From positions 1-50,264 of the forward strand of contig JACRIN010000047.1 in NCBI GenBank assembly GCA_016220085.1: a stretch of 50,264 bases of DNA, written 5' to 3'. This stretch comes from Planctomycetota bacterium. GTDB taxonomy: Bacteria; Planctomycetota; UBA1135; GCA-002686595. Within the stretch, counting starts at the first letter, position 1. Each line of letters starts with the position of its first letter. Under the pieces are notes generated by a model. That model saw only the letters and a list, made by a program, of their open reading frames with translations, made no database searches and had not been told where the DNA came from. This document shows, piece by piece, positions 42,616 to 50,264 of the stretch. The translations under genes were made by a program, and so were the position numbers.

Positions 42616-43944
42616 CTAGCCCTGTTCGTCGGGCAGCGGGTCGTCGTCGTCGGGCTTCGGGTCAAAGACGTTCGGATCCGTGCCTTGGCCGATTTCGAAG
42701 TCGTCGGGTCGATTGTCGGCGTCCGTGTCGGTGAGGAACGGCGACGTGTAGGTCTCGTAGAGCTCGGCGTAGTCGTCGAGTCCGTCCCCGTCGGTGTCGA
42801 GCGAGCGGAGCACCTGCTCGTCTTCCGGCACGTTGAAGATCACGAAGGAGACGGAGCGCCGGCTGCAGATCGTCGAAGGTCGGAACGCGAACTGCTGCGT
42901 CGAGATCAAGAGCTCGTGGATCGTGTTGTCGGTGAACGTCGTCTCTTGCGTGTCCATGAGGCGCGTCATCAGGCCGTAGTTGCTGCTCGTCTCCGGATTT
43001 CCCGTGTACTCGACGAACGTGTGGGCCTGCGCGTGGTTCCAGGTGAAGAAGTCGAGCCACGCGCCGGTGCCGGAGTTGCCTCTCGTCTTCTTCCAGCCGA
43101 TCTCGAAGTCTCTCACGGGCAGCATCGTCGACATCCAGGTGTGGAAGTAGACGTTGGAGAGCGTGAACTCGTCGACGCAGACCTTGTCTCCGAACCAGTA
43201 CGCCGTGAGTTGCTGGCACCAGCGCTGCTCGACGACGTTCGTCGGCAAGAAGGAACTGAGTTCGCCGGTGTCGAAGTACCCCATCTCCGGCCCGGTGTCG
43301 TGACGGTATCGATCGTGCGTGCCGCGATCGTCGGCGGTGATCAGGCCGTAGTCGCCGACGCGCAGGTAGTACGGCCGGTACGAGAGATCGACCGGCGTGC
43401 AGCCGAGCTGCACGAAGCGCCGCGCGTAGATCGGATTGCTCGGCGTCGAGTGCGGCGCGATCTTCTCCCACTTCGCCGTCGCCGAATCGCCGTTGGAGTC
43501 GAGCGCGACGACCTCGAAGGTGTAGTGCATGCCTTCCTGCGTCATGATCGGCACGGGCAATTGATCCGTCCGCAGACGCCAGCGGAAGCCGTTGAGTCGC
43601 GTGAAGAAGTGCTGGCTCAACAACAGAGGCGGGAACGCCGGATCCGACGCGCCAAGCCAACGCAGTTTCACGCTCTGGATGGCGAGTGGGTTCGACGGTT
43701 GATCGGGATCGACGGCGTCGACTTCGATCTCCATCCAATCCTCGACTTGCTTGCTGCCGTCGACGTAGTAACCGTCGTCGGCGAGCGGAGTCGATTCGCC
43801 CGGCGGGCGCCAGTAGGGCCCGCCGTCGTCGGCGCGATTGCCGGCGAACGCGATGGTGATCGTCGGCTGTTGACCGGGGATGGTCGCGCTGGCGGCCAGG
43901 GACGCCGGGTCGGCCAGGAACAGAAGCAGCAGGGTGAGCAACAC
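42616..43944 (-). CDS. Secreted protein with C-terminal calcium-type (thrombospondin-3/EF-like) repeats
   Basis: 442 residues. The N-terminal signal peptide (MLLTLLLLFLADPASLAASA) gives an exported protein. The middle (about 25-380) has no family I recognise, is rich in aromatic residues and has paired cysteines (QLGCTP, QRWCQQ, DKVCVD, TICSR), compatible with disulfides. The C-terminus (about 385-440) has the D-x-D-x-D-G repeats LDTDGDGLDDYAEL, LTDTDADNRPDDFEIG and a DPN-PD-D tail, as in thrombospondin type 3 or dockerin-like repeats of planctomycete surface proteins. Function unknown. It ends 319 bp after gmk on the opposite strand. Confidence 0.72.
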   Translation of the reverse strand: MLLTLLLLFLADPASLAASATIPGQQPTITIAFAGNRADDGGPYWRPPGESTPLADDGYYVDGSKQVEDWMEIEVDAVDPDQPSNPLAIQSVKLRWLGASDPAFPPLLLSQHFFTRLNGFRWRLRTDQLPVPIMTQEGMHYTFEVVALDSNGDSATAKWEKIAPHSTPSNPIYARRFVQLGCTPVDLSYRPYYLRVGDYGLITADDRGTHDRYRHDTGPEMGYFDTGELSSFLPTNVVEQRWCQQLTAYWFGDKVCVDEFTLSNVYFHTWMSTMLPVRDFEIGWKKTRGNSGTGAWLDFFTWNHAQAHTFVEYTGNPETSSNYGLMTRLMDTQETTFTDNTIHELLISTQQFAFRPSTICSRRSVSFVIFNVPEDEQVLRSLDTDGDGLDDYAELYETYTSPFLTDTDADNRPDDFEIGQGTDPNVFDPKPDDDDPLPDEQG

Positions 43945-44179
43945 GATGAGACTCCTTTCGTCGTCGAGGGTGCTATCCCTGAGTTGGAGTCCTCACGCCC
44001 GCGCGGCTGAACCACGACTTCCGACATTTCTCGCGCAGTCGATCTCGCGACCGCGAGTCGGGACTGCCGCGCGCGTCGCAGGCATCGGTGTGACTGGCGC
44101 GTCGCTCGATCGAACCCACAACGCGCCGAGTCGCTGCGTCAGCGTCGCGCGCCCCGACGCAACGGAGGACGCCGTGCTC

Positions 44180-45631
44180 TCAGGCGCGCGCGTCGGAGGT
44201 CGCGTCGAGCAGGCCGCGTACGCGCGATGCGAGGTCCGCGGCGGTGAACGGCTTCGCGAGCAGGCGCTCGGCGTCGACACCGCGTTTGCCGGTGGGCCGG
44301 AGCTCGCCGACGTAGCCGGACATGAAGAGCACGCGCAAGCTCGGACTGACCGCCAGCAGTTGCTCGGCGAGCTCGAAGCCGTTGATGCCGGGTAGCACGA
44401 CGTCGGAGACCATCAAGTCGATCCGACGCGGGAACTCGCCGAGGATGCGCAGCGCTTGCGCGCCGTCGGCGGCCTCGAAGACGGTGTACCCGCAGCCGCG
44501 CAGCGCCTCCGCGACGAAGCCGCGGGTCGCGCCGTCGTCCTCGACCAGCAGCACGGTCTCCCAGCCCGACGACGCGCGCTGCGTCGCGCCGTGCTTCGTC
44601 GTGGGGAAGTGAACGAGCAGGCTCGCACCGCGACCGGGCCCGTGCGTGACCTCGATGAAGCCGCCGAGGCGCCGGAGCGTGCTGCTCATGTCGGTCGCGA
44701 GCGTGCCGTCCTCGGCGTCGGGCTGTGCGCGCTCGAACTGAGTCCGAAGCGCTTCGACGCGCTCGGGATCGGCCGAACTCGGGCGGAAACCGACGACGAC
44801 GAACGAGCGACGCTCGGAGCCGTCCGGTGCGTCGCGCACGACGCGTCGGGTCGTGATCGCGACGCGGCCCCCGTTGGAGAGCGCCTCGCACGCGTCCAGC
44901 GCGACGTGCGCGATCAACGGCGCGATCACGGCCTCGTCGGCGTCGACGAACGCCGCGTCCTCGCCGCGATCGACCGAGAGCTCGACGCTGTCGCCCAGCA
45001 AGTCGCCGAGCGTCCGGACCGTGCGCGCGACGAGCTCGCGCAGATCCAACGTGCGAACCTGCGCGGTCGGTCCGACACGGAACTGCGAACGCAGCAATCG
45101 CTCGCGCGATTCGCTGCGACAAAGTCGCTCGACCGTGCTCGCGACGCGCGCCGCGAGCGCGACGAGGTAGTCGAGCTCCGTTCTCGTCGGCTCGCGACAT
45201 TCCTCGGGCGCGAACGTGCCGGTGCCGAGACAACCGAGCGGCATATCCGTGAGCACCAGCGGAACGTTCAAGATCGTGCGATTGCCGAGTCGCTCGACCA
45301 TCGCCTTGTTGGTGCGCGGATCGGTGCGCGCATCCGTGACGATGACCGGGCCTCGACTCGCGCGGATCTCGTCCATCATCCGATCGCCGATCGTCGGGAT
45401 CACCGTGCAGTGGCGAAGCACGAGCTCCGTGTGATCCCCGACGGTCTCCACCAAACGCGCGAGCGTCGGATCGACCGGATCGAACACGACGAGCCACGAT
45501 TGGCGATAGCCGAGGACGGCGCGGACCTCCGTGTCGATGCAGTGCAGGAGCTCGGAGAAACTCGTCGCGCGCTGCAGTTCGTTGGCGAACGAATGCAGAC
45601 GCTCGAAATCGACTTGCGAGGCGAATTCCAT
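44180..45631 (-). CDS. GAF-HATPase-like-receiver protein lacking the phosphoacceptor-histidine domain
   Basis: 483 residues: a GAF domain (about 5-165), a stretch resembling a histidine-kinase ATPase (about 185-345) and a C-terminal receiver (about 360-478). The DHp H-box that should lie between GAF and ATPase is missing: after ERLLRSQFRVG the sequence goes straight to TLDLRELVARTVRTLGD. The N-box asparagine is also gone (LIAHVALDACEALSNGGRV), whereas the receiver has a good aspartate (LMVSDVVLPG) and lysine (AKPFT). Inference: it senses through GAF and is phosphorylated by another kinase, rather than being one. It is preceded by a 77-bp gap from the deacetylase on the same strand. Confidence 0.8.
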   Translation of the reverse strand: MEFASQVDFERLHSFANELQRATSFSELLHCIDTEVRAVLGYRQSWLVVFDPVDPTLARLVETVGDHTELVLRHCTVIPTIGDRMMDEIRASRGPVIVTDARTDPRTNKAMVERLGNRTILNVPLVLTDMPLGCLGTGTFAPEECREPTRTELDYLVALAARVASTVERLCRSESRERLLRSQFRVGPTAQVRTLDLRELVARTVRTLGDLLGDSVELSVDRGEDAAFVDADEAVIAPLIAHVALDACEALSNGGRVAITTRRVVRDAPDGSERRSFVVVGFRPSSADPERVEALRTQFERAQPDAEDGTLATDMSSTLRRLGGFIEVTHGPGRGASLLVHFPTTKHGATQRASSGWETVLLVEDDGATRGFVAEALRGCGYTVFEAADGAQALRILGEFPRRIDLMVSDVVLPGINGFELAEQLLAVSPSLRVLFMSGYVGELRPTGKRGVDAERLLAKPFTAADLASRVRGLLDATSDARA

Positions 45632-45708
45632 GAGAGGAGCGGTTGGGGCGAAGACTCTAGGGACGCTTCGCTCGGCGCCTCATTACGAATCCGTTCGTCG
45701 GGTGGGTC

Positions 45709-46626
45709 CTAGATCCGAGAACGAGCGCGCGCGGCGCGGTAGGTGTTCACGTGCGCTTCGATCGAGAGCTCGATCGGCTCCGCGTAACCGCCACCCAGAG
45801 TCGCCGCGATCGGTAGTCCGCGCTCTCGAGCCTCACGGAAGACTCGCGCGTCGCGCTCGAGCAGACCTGCGTGCGAGAGCGCGAGGCGCCCCAGTCGGTC
45901 CGCGTCCAGCGGATCGACGCCGCCCTGGTAGAGCACGAAATCGGGCCGACTCGCCTCCAGCGCGCGCGCCAGCGCGTCGTCCAAGCGCTCGAGGTACTCG
46001 TCGTCGCCGGTGTCGTCGTCGAGCGCGACGTCGAGATCGCTCGTTTCCTTGCGACTCGGGAAGTTCTTCGCGCCGTGCATCGAGAACGTGAACACGCGCG
46101 GCTCGTCGGCGAAGATCGCGGCGGTTCCGTCGCCTTGGTGCACGTCGAGGTCGACGACGAGCACGCGGCGCGCAGTGGCTCGAGCGAGCAGCTCGCGGGC
46201 GGCGATCGCGAGGTCGTTGAACACGCAGAAGCCCGAGCCCTCGTCGCGGCGCGCGTGATGCGTGCCGCCGGCGAGCGAGCCCGAGAAACCGTCGGCGCGC
46301 GCGGCTTCGACCGCGGCGAGCGTCGCACCGACGCTCGCGAGCGAGCGCTGCACGAGTTCGCGCGACCACGGGAAGCCGATGCGCGCGATCGCCTTCGGCT
46401 CCAGCGTGCCGTCGACGAACTTGCGCACGTACTCCGCGGCGTGGACGCGCAGGACGACATCGAGCGGCGCCGGATCGACGGGGACGAGCTCGTGTTCGAG
46501 CACGACGTCGGTCGCGATCAAGCGCCTCCGCAGCCGGGCGTACTTCGACATCGGGAAGCGATGGCCTTCGGGCAGCCGCACCTCGTGGTGATCGCAGTAG
46601 AAGACGCGCATCGCGGTTTCGTCCAT
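45709..46626 (-). CDS. Histone-deacetylase-family amidohydrolase
   Basis: 305 residues. Zinc-dependent deacetylase fold of the arginase/deacetylase superfamily: GGTHHARRDEGSGFCVFND (the two His and substrate-binding region), LVVDLDVHQGDGTAAIF (DxH zinc ligands), FSMHGAKNFP, YQGGVDPLDADRLG (third zinc Asp) and LGGGY. In bacteria these act on acetylated lysine, acetoin-pathway substrates (AcuC) or acetylpolyamines. ATG at 46626 has AGGA 9 bp upstream; MRVFYC at 46611 is an alternative. It sits between two sensor proteins; with an extracellular deiminase in the region, a polyamine link is possible, not shown. Confidence 0.9.
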   Translation of the reverse strand: MDETAMRVFYCDHHEVRLPEGHRFPMSKYARLRRRLIATDVVLEHELVPVDPAPLDVVLRVHAAEYVRKFVDGTLEPKAIARIGFPWSRELVQRSLASVGATLAAVEAARADGFSGSLAGGTHHARRDEGSGFCVFNDLAIAARELLARATARRVLVVDLDVHQGDGTAAIFADEPRVFTFSMHGAKNFPSRKETSDLDVALDDDTGDDEYLERLDDALARALEASRPDFVLYQGGVDPLDADRLGRLALSHAGLLERDARVFREARERGLPIAATLGGGYAEPIELSIEAHVNTYRAARARSRI

Positions 46627-46907
46627 CGAGAGTGTTCCTCGCTTCGGCCGCGCGCGCGACGGAAAATCACCGCGCGTCGAATTGCCGCGCTCGGGCCGTG
46701 CGGATCGGATCGAGTTTGCGGGCCACGTCGAGGTGTGTGCGTCGGTCGAACCCTCGCCCCGACTTCGAACGGTTCGTCGCGCGGATCGGGCGATCGAGTG
46801 CCTCGCGCGCCCGACGAGCGTGAAGCGATCGGCCCGTCGCGCTTGCGGTGAACGCGCTGCGTGCGCCGAGCTTGGCGTCGACCGAGCGCGCGCGGTCGCG
46901 TGGGAGC
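46627..46907. other. Gene-poor gap upstream of the deacetylase
   Basis: About 280 bp, very GC-rich, with no gene I can support, between the deacetylase start and the 54-bp repeats. The promoter of the deacetylase should be here, but no clear boxes are seen. Confidence 0.4.
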
Positions 46908-47068
46908 AGCGATCGAGTCGTGCTCGCGCTCAACCGACGTGCGGGAAGCGCAGGCGCACGCAGCGATCGAATCGTGCCCGCGCTCAACCGACGCGCGGAA
47001 GCGCAGGCGCACGCAGCGATCGAGTCGAGCCCGCGCTCAACCGACGTGCGGGAAGCGCAAGAGCACGC
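46908..47068 (-). repeat. Three tandem 53-54 bp repeats made from the 3' end of the sensor kinase
   Basis: Units at 46908-46961 (54), 46962-47014 (53) and 47015-47068 (54) are about 90% identical. The third unit covers the last ten codons and stop of the minus-strand sensor kinase (LLRFPHVG, stop at 47037), so the other two are copies of that gene end plus the following bases, arranged downstream. Each copy still carries the TGA. Confidence 0.92.
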
Positions 47069-48284
47069 TTGGGCCGCGGGCGCCGTCGTCGCGGAGCTCG
47101 ACACGCGCTCCCGGAGCGCCGGGCACGAGCAGCGGACCGTGGAGCGAGTGCGAGCTCGCTTGATGGTCGAGCGTAGCTTCGCGAGGCCGGTCGCCGGGCG
47201 CGCTGCCGACCGAGTCGCCGAGCGCGCTGCCGAGCGCGTTGCCGGCGCGCGGCGCGCAGAACGCCTTGCACGCGCGCTCCAGCAAGTCGTCGGCGACGCC
47301 GGGCACGAGTTCGAGCTCGGTGCCGGACTCCGAATCGCGCACACCGAGCCGGACCGTCGCGCCCGCGCTCGCGGAGTCCCTCGCGTGCAAGATGAGCTCG
47401 ATCAGGAAGCGCGCGACCTGCCAGCGATCCGCAACCACGAGCGCCGTCGCCGTCGCGTGCTCGACGCGGACTGCATCGCGTGAGTCGAGCCAGTCGCAGA
47501 GGCGCATCGCGACCTCGTCGACGAGCTCGACCAGGTCGAACGCTTCGACCACCGGATCCGCTCGCCGCCCGAAGATCTGCAAGCGCCGCGCGAGCGCCGA
47601 GCCGCGCTTGGTCGCTTCGAGGATCGCGTCGGCGGAATCGAGATCGAGCGCGCGGCCACTCACCGCGCCGCCGTGCAGCGCTTCCGTGCGCCACGCGATC
47701 ACCGTCATCAGGTTCTTGAAGTCGTGGATCAACGCGTTCGCGACCAAGCCGGCGCTTTCGCGCTTGCGGAGCTCGCCGCGTCGCTCGCGCGCGACCGCGA
47801 CAGCGATGCGTTCATCGGCGAGCCGCACACGAGCGACCGCCGCGGCGGATTGATCGCCGAGCGCGGCGAGGTACGCGAGCTCGGCACGGCTCGTCTCGCG
47901 CGCGACGGAGGTCGGCAGCCAGATGTCGAGCCAGCCGAGCGATGCGCCGTCGACCGCGAGTTCGACGCGGGTCGGCGGGCGCGCTGCGAGGCGCGAGTCG
48001 GCGGGGCTCGGCGCGTCGCGGCCCGCGCGGGCCCGACCCTCGCCGACGGCGAGCGCCTGCTCGCGCGAGAGCTCGCCCGCCGCGCGCGCTCCGGAGCCGA
48101 CCCGCGTCGCGAGCCCGTGGTCGCTCGCCGCGCGCACGCAGAGCTCGACGCGTTCGGCGCCGAGCGCGTCGGCGAGCTCGCGCTCGACCTCCGCGGCGAT
48201 GCGGGGGAGGTCGACGGCGAGTTGCAGCCGTTGCGCGAACGCGAGCACGCGCGCGACGTCGAGGGTCTTCGGTTGCGACGTCAT
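47037..48284 (-). CDS. GAF-type sensor histidine kinase with degenerate ATPase domain
   Basis: 415 residues from ATG 48284 (a longer start to 48356 adds an arginine-rich leader). GAF-like domain about 10-155 (ERELADALGAERVELCVRAAS), short coiled coil, then H-box ALIHDFKNLMTVI with the phosphoacceptor His, as in kinases with the AHDFNNLL motif. The ATPase domain is damaged: LIELILHARDSA has His instead of the N-box Asn, and the DxGxG box is replaced by RDSESGTELELVPG. Its layout parallels the 44.2-45.6 kb GAF protein, which lacks the H-box, so the two might act as one split system. Signal unknown. Confidence 0.78.
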   Translation of the reverse strand: MTSQPKTLDVARVLAFAQRLQLAVDLPRIAAEVERELADALGAERVELCVRAASDHGLATRVGSGARAAGELSREQALAVGEGRARAGRDAPSPADSRLAARPPTRVELAVDGASLGWLDIWLPTSVARETSRAELAYLAALGDQSAAAVARVRLADERIAVAVARERRGELRKRESAGLVANALIHDFKNLMTVIAWRTEALHGGAVSGRALDLDSADAILEATKRGSALARRLQIFGRRADPVVEAFDLVELVDEVAMRLCDWLDSRDAVRVEHATATALVVADRWQVARFLIELILHARDSASAGATVRLGVRDSESGTELELVPGVADDLLERACKAFCAPRAGNALGSALGDSVGSAPGDRPREATLDHQASSHSLHGPLLVPGAPGARVELRDDGARGPSVLLRFPHVG

Positions 48285-48469
48285 GGGGAAGGCGCGCGAT
48301 TCTAAATCACCGCGGGCCGCTCGTGCGCGTGGTTCGTCGGCTGCGCCGCACCGCATGGAGCTTGCCGAGGCCCGCCGCTCGGCCGCCGAGGGGAGTGGCC
48401 GTGAGTGCTGACGCGTGGCGGCGCGTCGCGGCTCGTGGCGGCGCTCGCGAACGCGTAGACTGTCGCGTC

Positions 48470-49012
48470 ATGGCGAAAATCGTTCTCGCTGCAGGTGCAT
48501 CGGTCGCGATCTACAAGGCGTGCGACCTCGCGAGCAAGCTCGCGCAAGCGGGCCACAGCGTGCGCGCGGTCCTGACGCCGCGCGCGGCGCAGCTCGTGAA
48601 TCCGCAGCTTTTCGAGGCGGTCACCGGCGAGCCCGCGTCGGTCGACGAGTTCGGACCCGCGCGGCGCGGCGCGATGGATCACATCGAGCTCGCGAAGTGG
48701 GCGGAGCTCCTGCTGGTCGCGCCCGCGAGCGCCGGTCTGATCGCGCGCCTCGCGCACGGCCAAGCGGACGACCTCGCGTCGACGCTCGCGCTCGCGTTGC
48801 CCGCGAATCGCCCGCGGCTGCTCGCTCCGGCGATGAATCCGACGATGCTCGACGCTCGTCCCGTGCAGCGCAATCTCGCGCTGTTGCGCGAGGACGGTTG
48901 GCTCGTGCTCGAGCCCGCGGTCGGCCACACCGCCTGCGGCGACGACGGCAAGGGCCGTTTGCCCGAGCCCGCCGAGCTGGTCGCCGCCGTCGCGCGGGCG
49001 TTGCGCCTCTGA
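48470..49012 (+). CDS. coaC: Phosphopantothenoylcysteine decarboxylase-like flavoprotein
   Basis: 180 residues of HFCD-type flavoprotein, the CoaC half of CoaBC only. GASVAIYKACDLASKL is the FMN-binding N-terminus; DHIELAKWAELLLVAPASA has the catalytic His, but the PASANT motif reads PASAGL; APAMNPTML corresponds to the PxMNxxMW motif with Leu for Trp; GHTACGDDGKGRLPEP is the Cys-containing substrate clamp. The changes in PASANT and PxMNxxMW make full CoaC activity less sure. The separate CoaB domain is not in this window. In many genomes coaBC follows gmk and rpoZ. Confidence 0.75.
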   Translation: MAKIVLAAGASVAIYKACDLASKLAQAGHSVRAVLTPRAAQLVNPQLFEAVTGEPASVDEFGPARRGAMDHIELAKWAELLLVAPASAGLIARLAHGQADDLASTLALALPANRPRLLAPAMNPTMLDARPVQRNLALLREDGWLVLEPAVGHTACGDDGKGRLPEPAELVAAVARALRL

Positions 49013-49091
49013 AGCGGCTCGCGCGCGCGGCGCGACTCCGGCGTCGGGGGACTTGTCGGTTTCGCGCTCCCGACCTACCGTCGTTCGCCTC

Positions 49092-50108
49092 ATGGAAACG
49101 ACGCCCGCGCTCAAGGCACAGCACCACCTCACGAGTCACGACAACCTGACGACGCTCCAGAGCCACATCCTGGCGGAGGAGGCGAAGTACCCGAACTCGA
49201 CGGGCACGCTGTCGTGGATCCTGTCGGCGATGAGTTTCTCCGCGAAGATGATCGCGTCGAAGATCCGGCGCGCGCGGTTGAACGACGTGCTCGGTTCGCT
49301 CGACTCCGACAACGTGCAGGGCGAGCGCCAGCAGAAGCTCGACGTGATCGCGAACGAGACGTTGTTGCGCTGCCTGGGCTCGCGCGCCGGCGTCGCGATC
49401 GTCGCGTCGGAAGAGAACGAAGAGCCGATCATGCTGCGCACCGAGACCGAAGGCGACCGCAAGTACGTCGTGCTCTTCGACCCGCTCGACGGTTCGGCGA
49501 ACCTCGACGCGTGCGGCGCCGTCGGCACGATCTTCTCGGTGCTGCGCCACGATCGGCGCGTGATGCCGGTCGAGCGCTCGGTGCTCCAACCCGGCGTCAG
49601 GCAGGTCGCCGCGGGCTACATCCTGTACGGCTCGTCGGTGGTGTTCGTGCTCACGACCGGAACCGGCGTCGACATGTTCGTGCTCGATCCGTCGATCGGC
49701 GCGTTCCTCGAGGTCGAGGAGAACTTGCGGATCCCGACGAAGTCGAAGAACTACTCGATGAACGAAGGGAACCGGAAGTCGTTCCCGACCGGATATCAGA
49801 ACTACCTCGACTGGGCGCAGTCGAACGGGTACTCGAGCCGTTACGCCGGCGCGATGGTCGCCGACGTGCACCGGATCCTTCTGAAGGGCGGCGTGTTCCT
49901 GTATCCACCGACGGCGAAGGCGCCGAAGGGCAAGCTGCGGTTGATGTACGAGGCCAACCCGATGTCGATGATCATCGAACAAGCGGGCGGCAAGTCGTTC
50001 GCCGACAAGCAGCGCATCCTCGAAATCCAGCCCGAGGACCTGCACCAACGCACCAGCGTGATCATGGGCTCGCCCGACGAGGTCGATCACGTGCTCGCGC
50101 AGTTGTGA
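49092..50108 (+). CDS. fbp: Fructose-1,6-bisphosphatase, class I
   Basis: 338 residues from the ATG at 49092 (upstream frame to 49053 is not family-like). Hydrolyses fructose-1,6-bisphosphate in gluconeogenesis. LDVIANETLL, VASEENEEP (metal Glu pair), VVLFDPLDGSANLD (catalytic metal-binding), RYAGAMVADVHRILLKGG and KLRLMYEANPMSMIIEQAGG (substrate site) are all present. Eighty bases after coaC, same strand; they may be co-transcribed. Confidence 0.96.
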   Translation: METTPALKAQHHLTSHDNLTTLQSHILAEEAKYPNSTGTLSWILSAMSFSAKMIASKIRRARLNDVLGSLDSDNVQGERQQKLDVIANETLLRCLGSRAGVAIVASEENEEPIMLRTETEGDRKYVVLFDPLDGSANLDACGAVGTIFSVLRHDRRVMPVERSVLQPGVRQVAAGYILYGSSVVFVLTTGTGVDMFVLDPSIGAFLEVEENLRIPTKSKNYSMNEGNRKSFPTGYQNYLDWAQSNGYSSRYAGAMVADVHRILLKGGVFLYPPTAKAPKGKLRLMYEANPMSMIIEQAGGKSFADKQRILEIQPEDLHQRTSVIMGSPDEVDHVLAQL

Positions 50109-50123
50109 GCCGCGGTCCCGCGA

Positions 50124-50213
50124 GCGCTTGACGTTCCGCTGACTCGCGCGGTACGCAAGTCCGACGGCGCGCGGATGCGCCGGAGGCGCTTGACGTCGGT
50201 TTGACTTGCGCGG
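50124..50213 (+). repeat. Imperfect 28-bp direct repeat with TTGAC boxes
   Basis: Bases 50124-50151 and 50186-50213 share GCGCTTGACGT, TGACT and GCGCGG in order (62 bp apart). Each contains TTGAC; the second also has a TTGACT. They lie after fbp, near the window end, where a plus-strand gene may begin (GTG at 50252, then L-T-I). A pair of promoters or regulator sites is possible. Confidence 0.5.
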
Positions 50214-50264
50214 AGCGGCCGGCGCTCGACGACGACGGTTAGCGTGGGCGCGTGCTCACCATCA

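Noticed and set aside
42323..42616. 97-residue minus frame after gmk
   Set aside because: Arginine-rich, with repeats, no family similarity, and no start signal.
46908..47068. CRISPR-like array
   Set aside because: The repeats are contiguous 53-54 bp units without spacers and derive from a gene end; no cas genes are seen.

Overview
This is a 50.3 kb, very GC-rich stretch (roughly 70% GC by eye), densely coding on both strands, from a Gram-negative-type bacterium. Several traits would fit a high-GC member of the Planctomycetota: secreted FG-GAP and EF-hand-like proteins, a BY-kinase polysaccharide locus, an aroF-tpiA-secG-pyrE-yicC run, and codon-periodic repeat arrays. That placement is inference, because there is no rRNA or other taxonomic marker in the window.

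Layout. 1-300 is the edge, with a hairpin resembling group II intron domain V. 267-1568 is ugd (UDP-glucose dehydrogenase). 1716-1791 is tRNA-Val(TAC). 1795-3290 holds a heavily frameshifted class I methyltransferase/THUMP-like pseudogene carrying a 14-unit 12-nt array. 3404-26803 is an exopolysaccharide locus of the Wzx/Wzy type: an atypical NtrC-like regulator, an outer-membrane protein, a Wza-like lipoprotein, an ApaH-like phosphatase, five glycosyltransferases or GINT1-like proteins, a Wzx flippase, a hexapeptide acetyltransferase, an O-antigen ligase/polymerase, two unusual kinase-like proteins (APH fold and NTase-TMK fusion), a Wzz/BY-kinase, an initiating sugar transferase and a GT-C membrane glycosyltransferase. 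Many genes overlap by GTGA or ATGA, suggesting translational coupling.

26814-29251 encodes ThiI and a cysteine desulfurase, a natural pair for 4-thiouridine formation in tRNA. 30812-34549 is a housekeeping run: DAHP synthase (behind a clear sigma70-like promoter), tpiA, secG, pyrE, yicC. 34562-37713 is a five-gene arsenic-type operon (arsR, ArsP-like permease, small thioredoxin, arsF, arsG) on the opposite strand. It is bracketed by 68-bp direct repeats of the last bases of yicC, so it looks like a discrete insertion at the yicC 3' end.

37974-50108 alternates accessory genes with core genes. The accessory genes are an FG-GAP protein, a secreted agmatine-deiminase-like enzyme, a secreted calcium-repeat protein, two degenerate sensor kinases around a histone-deacetylase-family gene, and a 54-bp triplication of a kinase 3' end. 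The core genes are gmk, coaC and fbp. yicC, gmk and coaC keep an order common in bacteria but are spread over 15 kb by these insertions.
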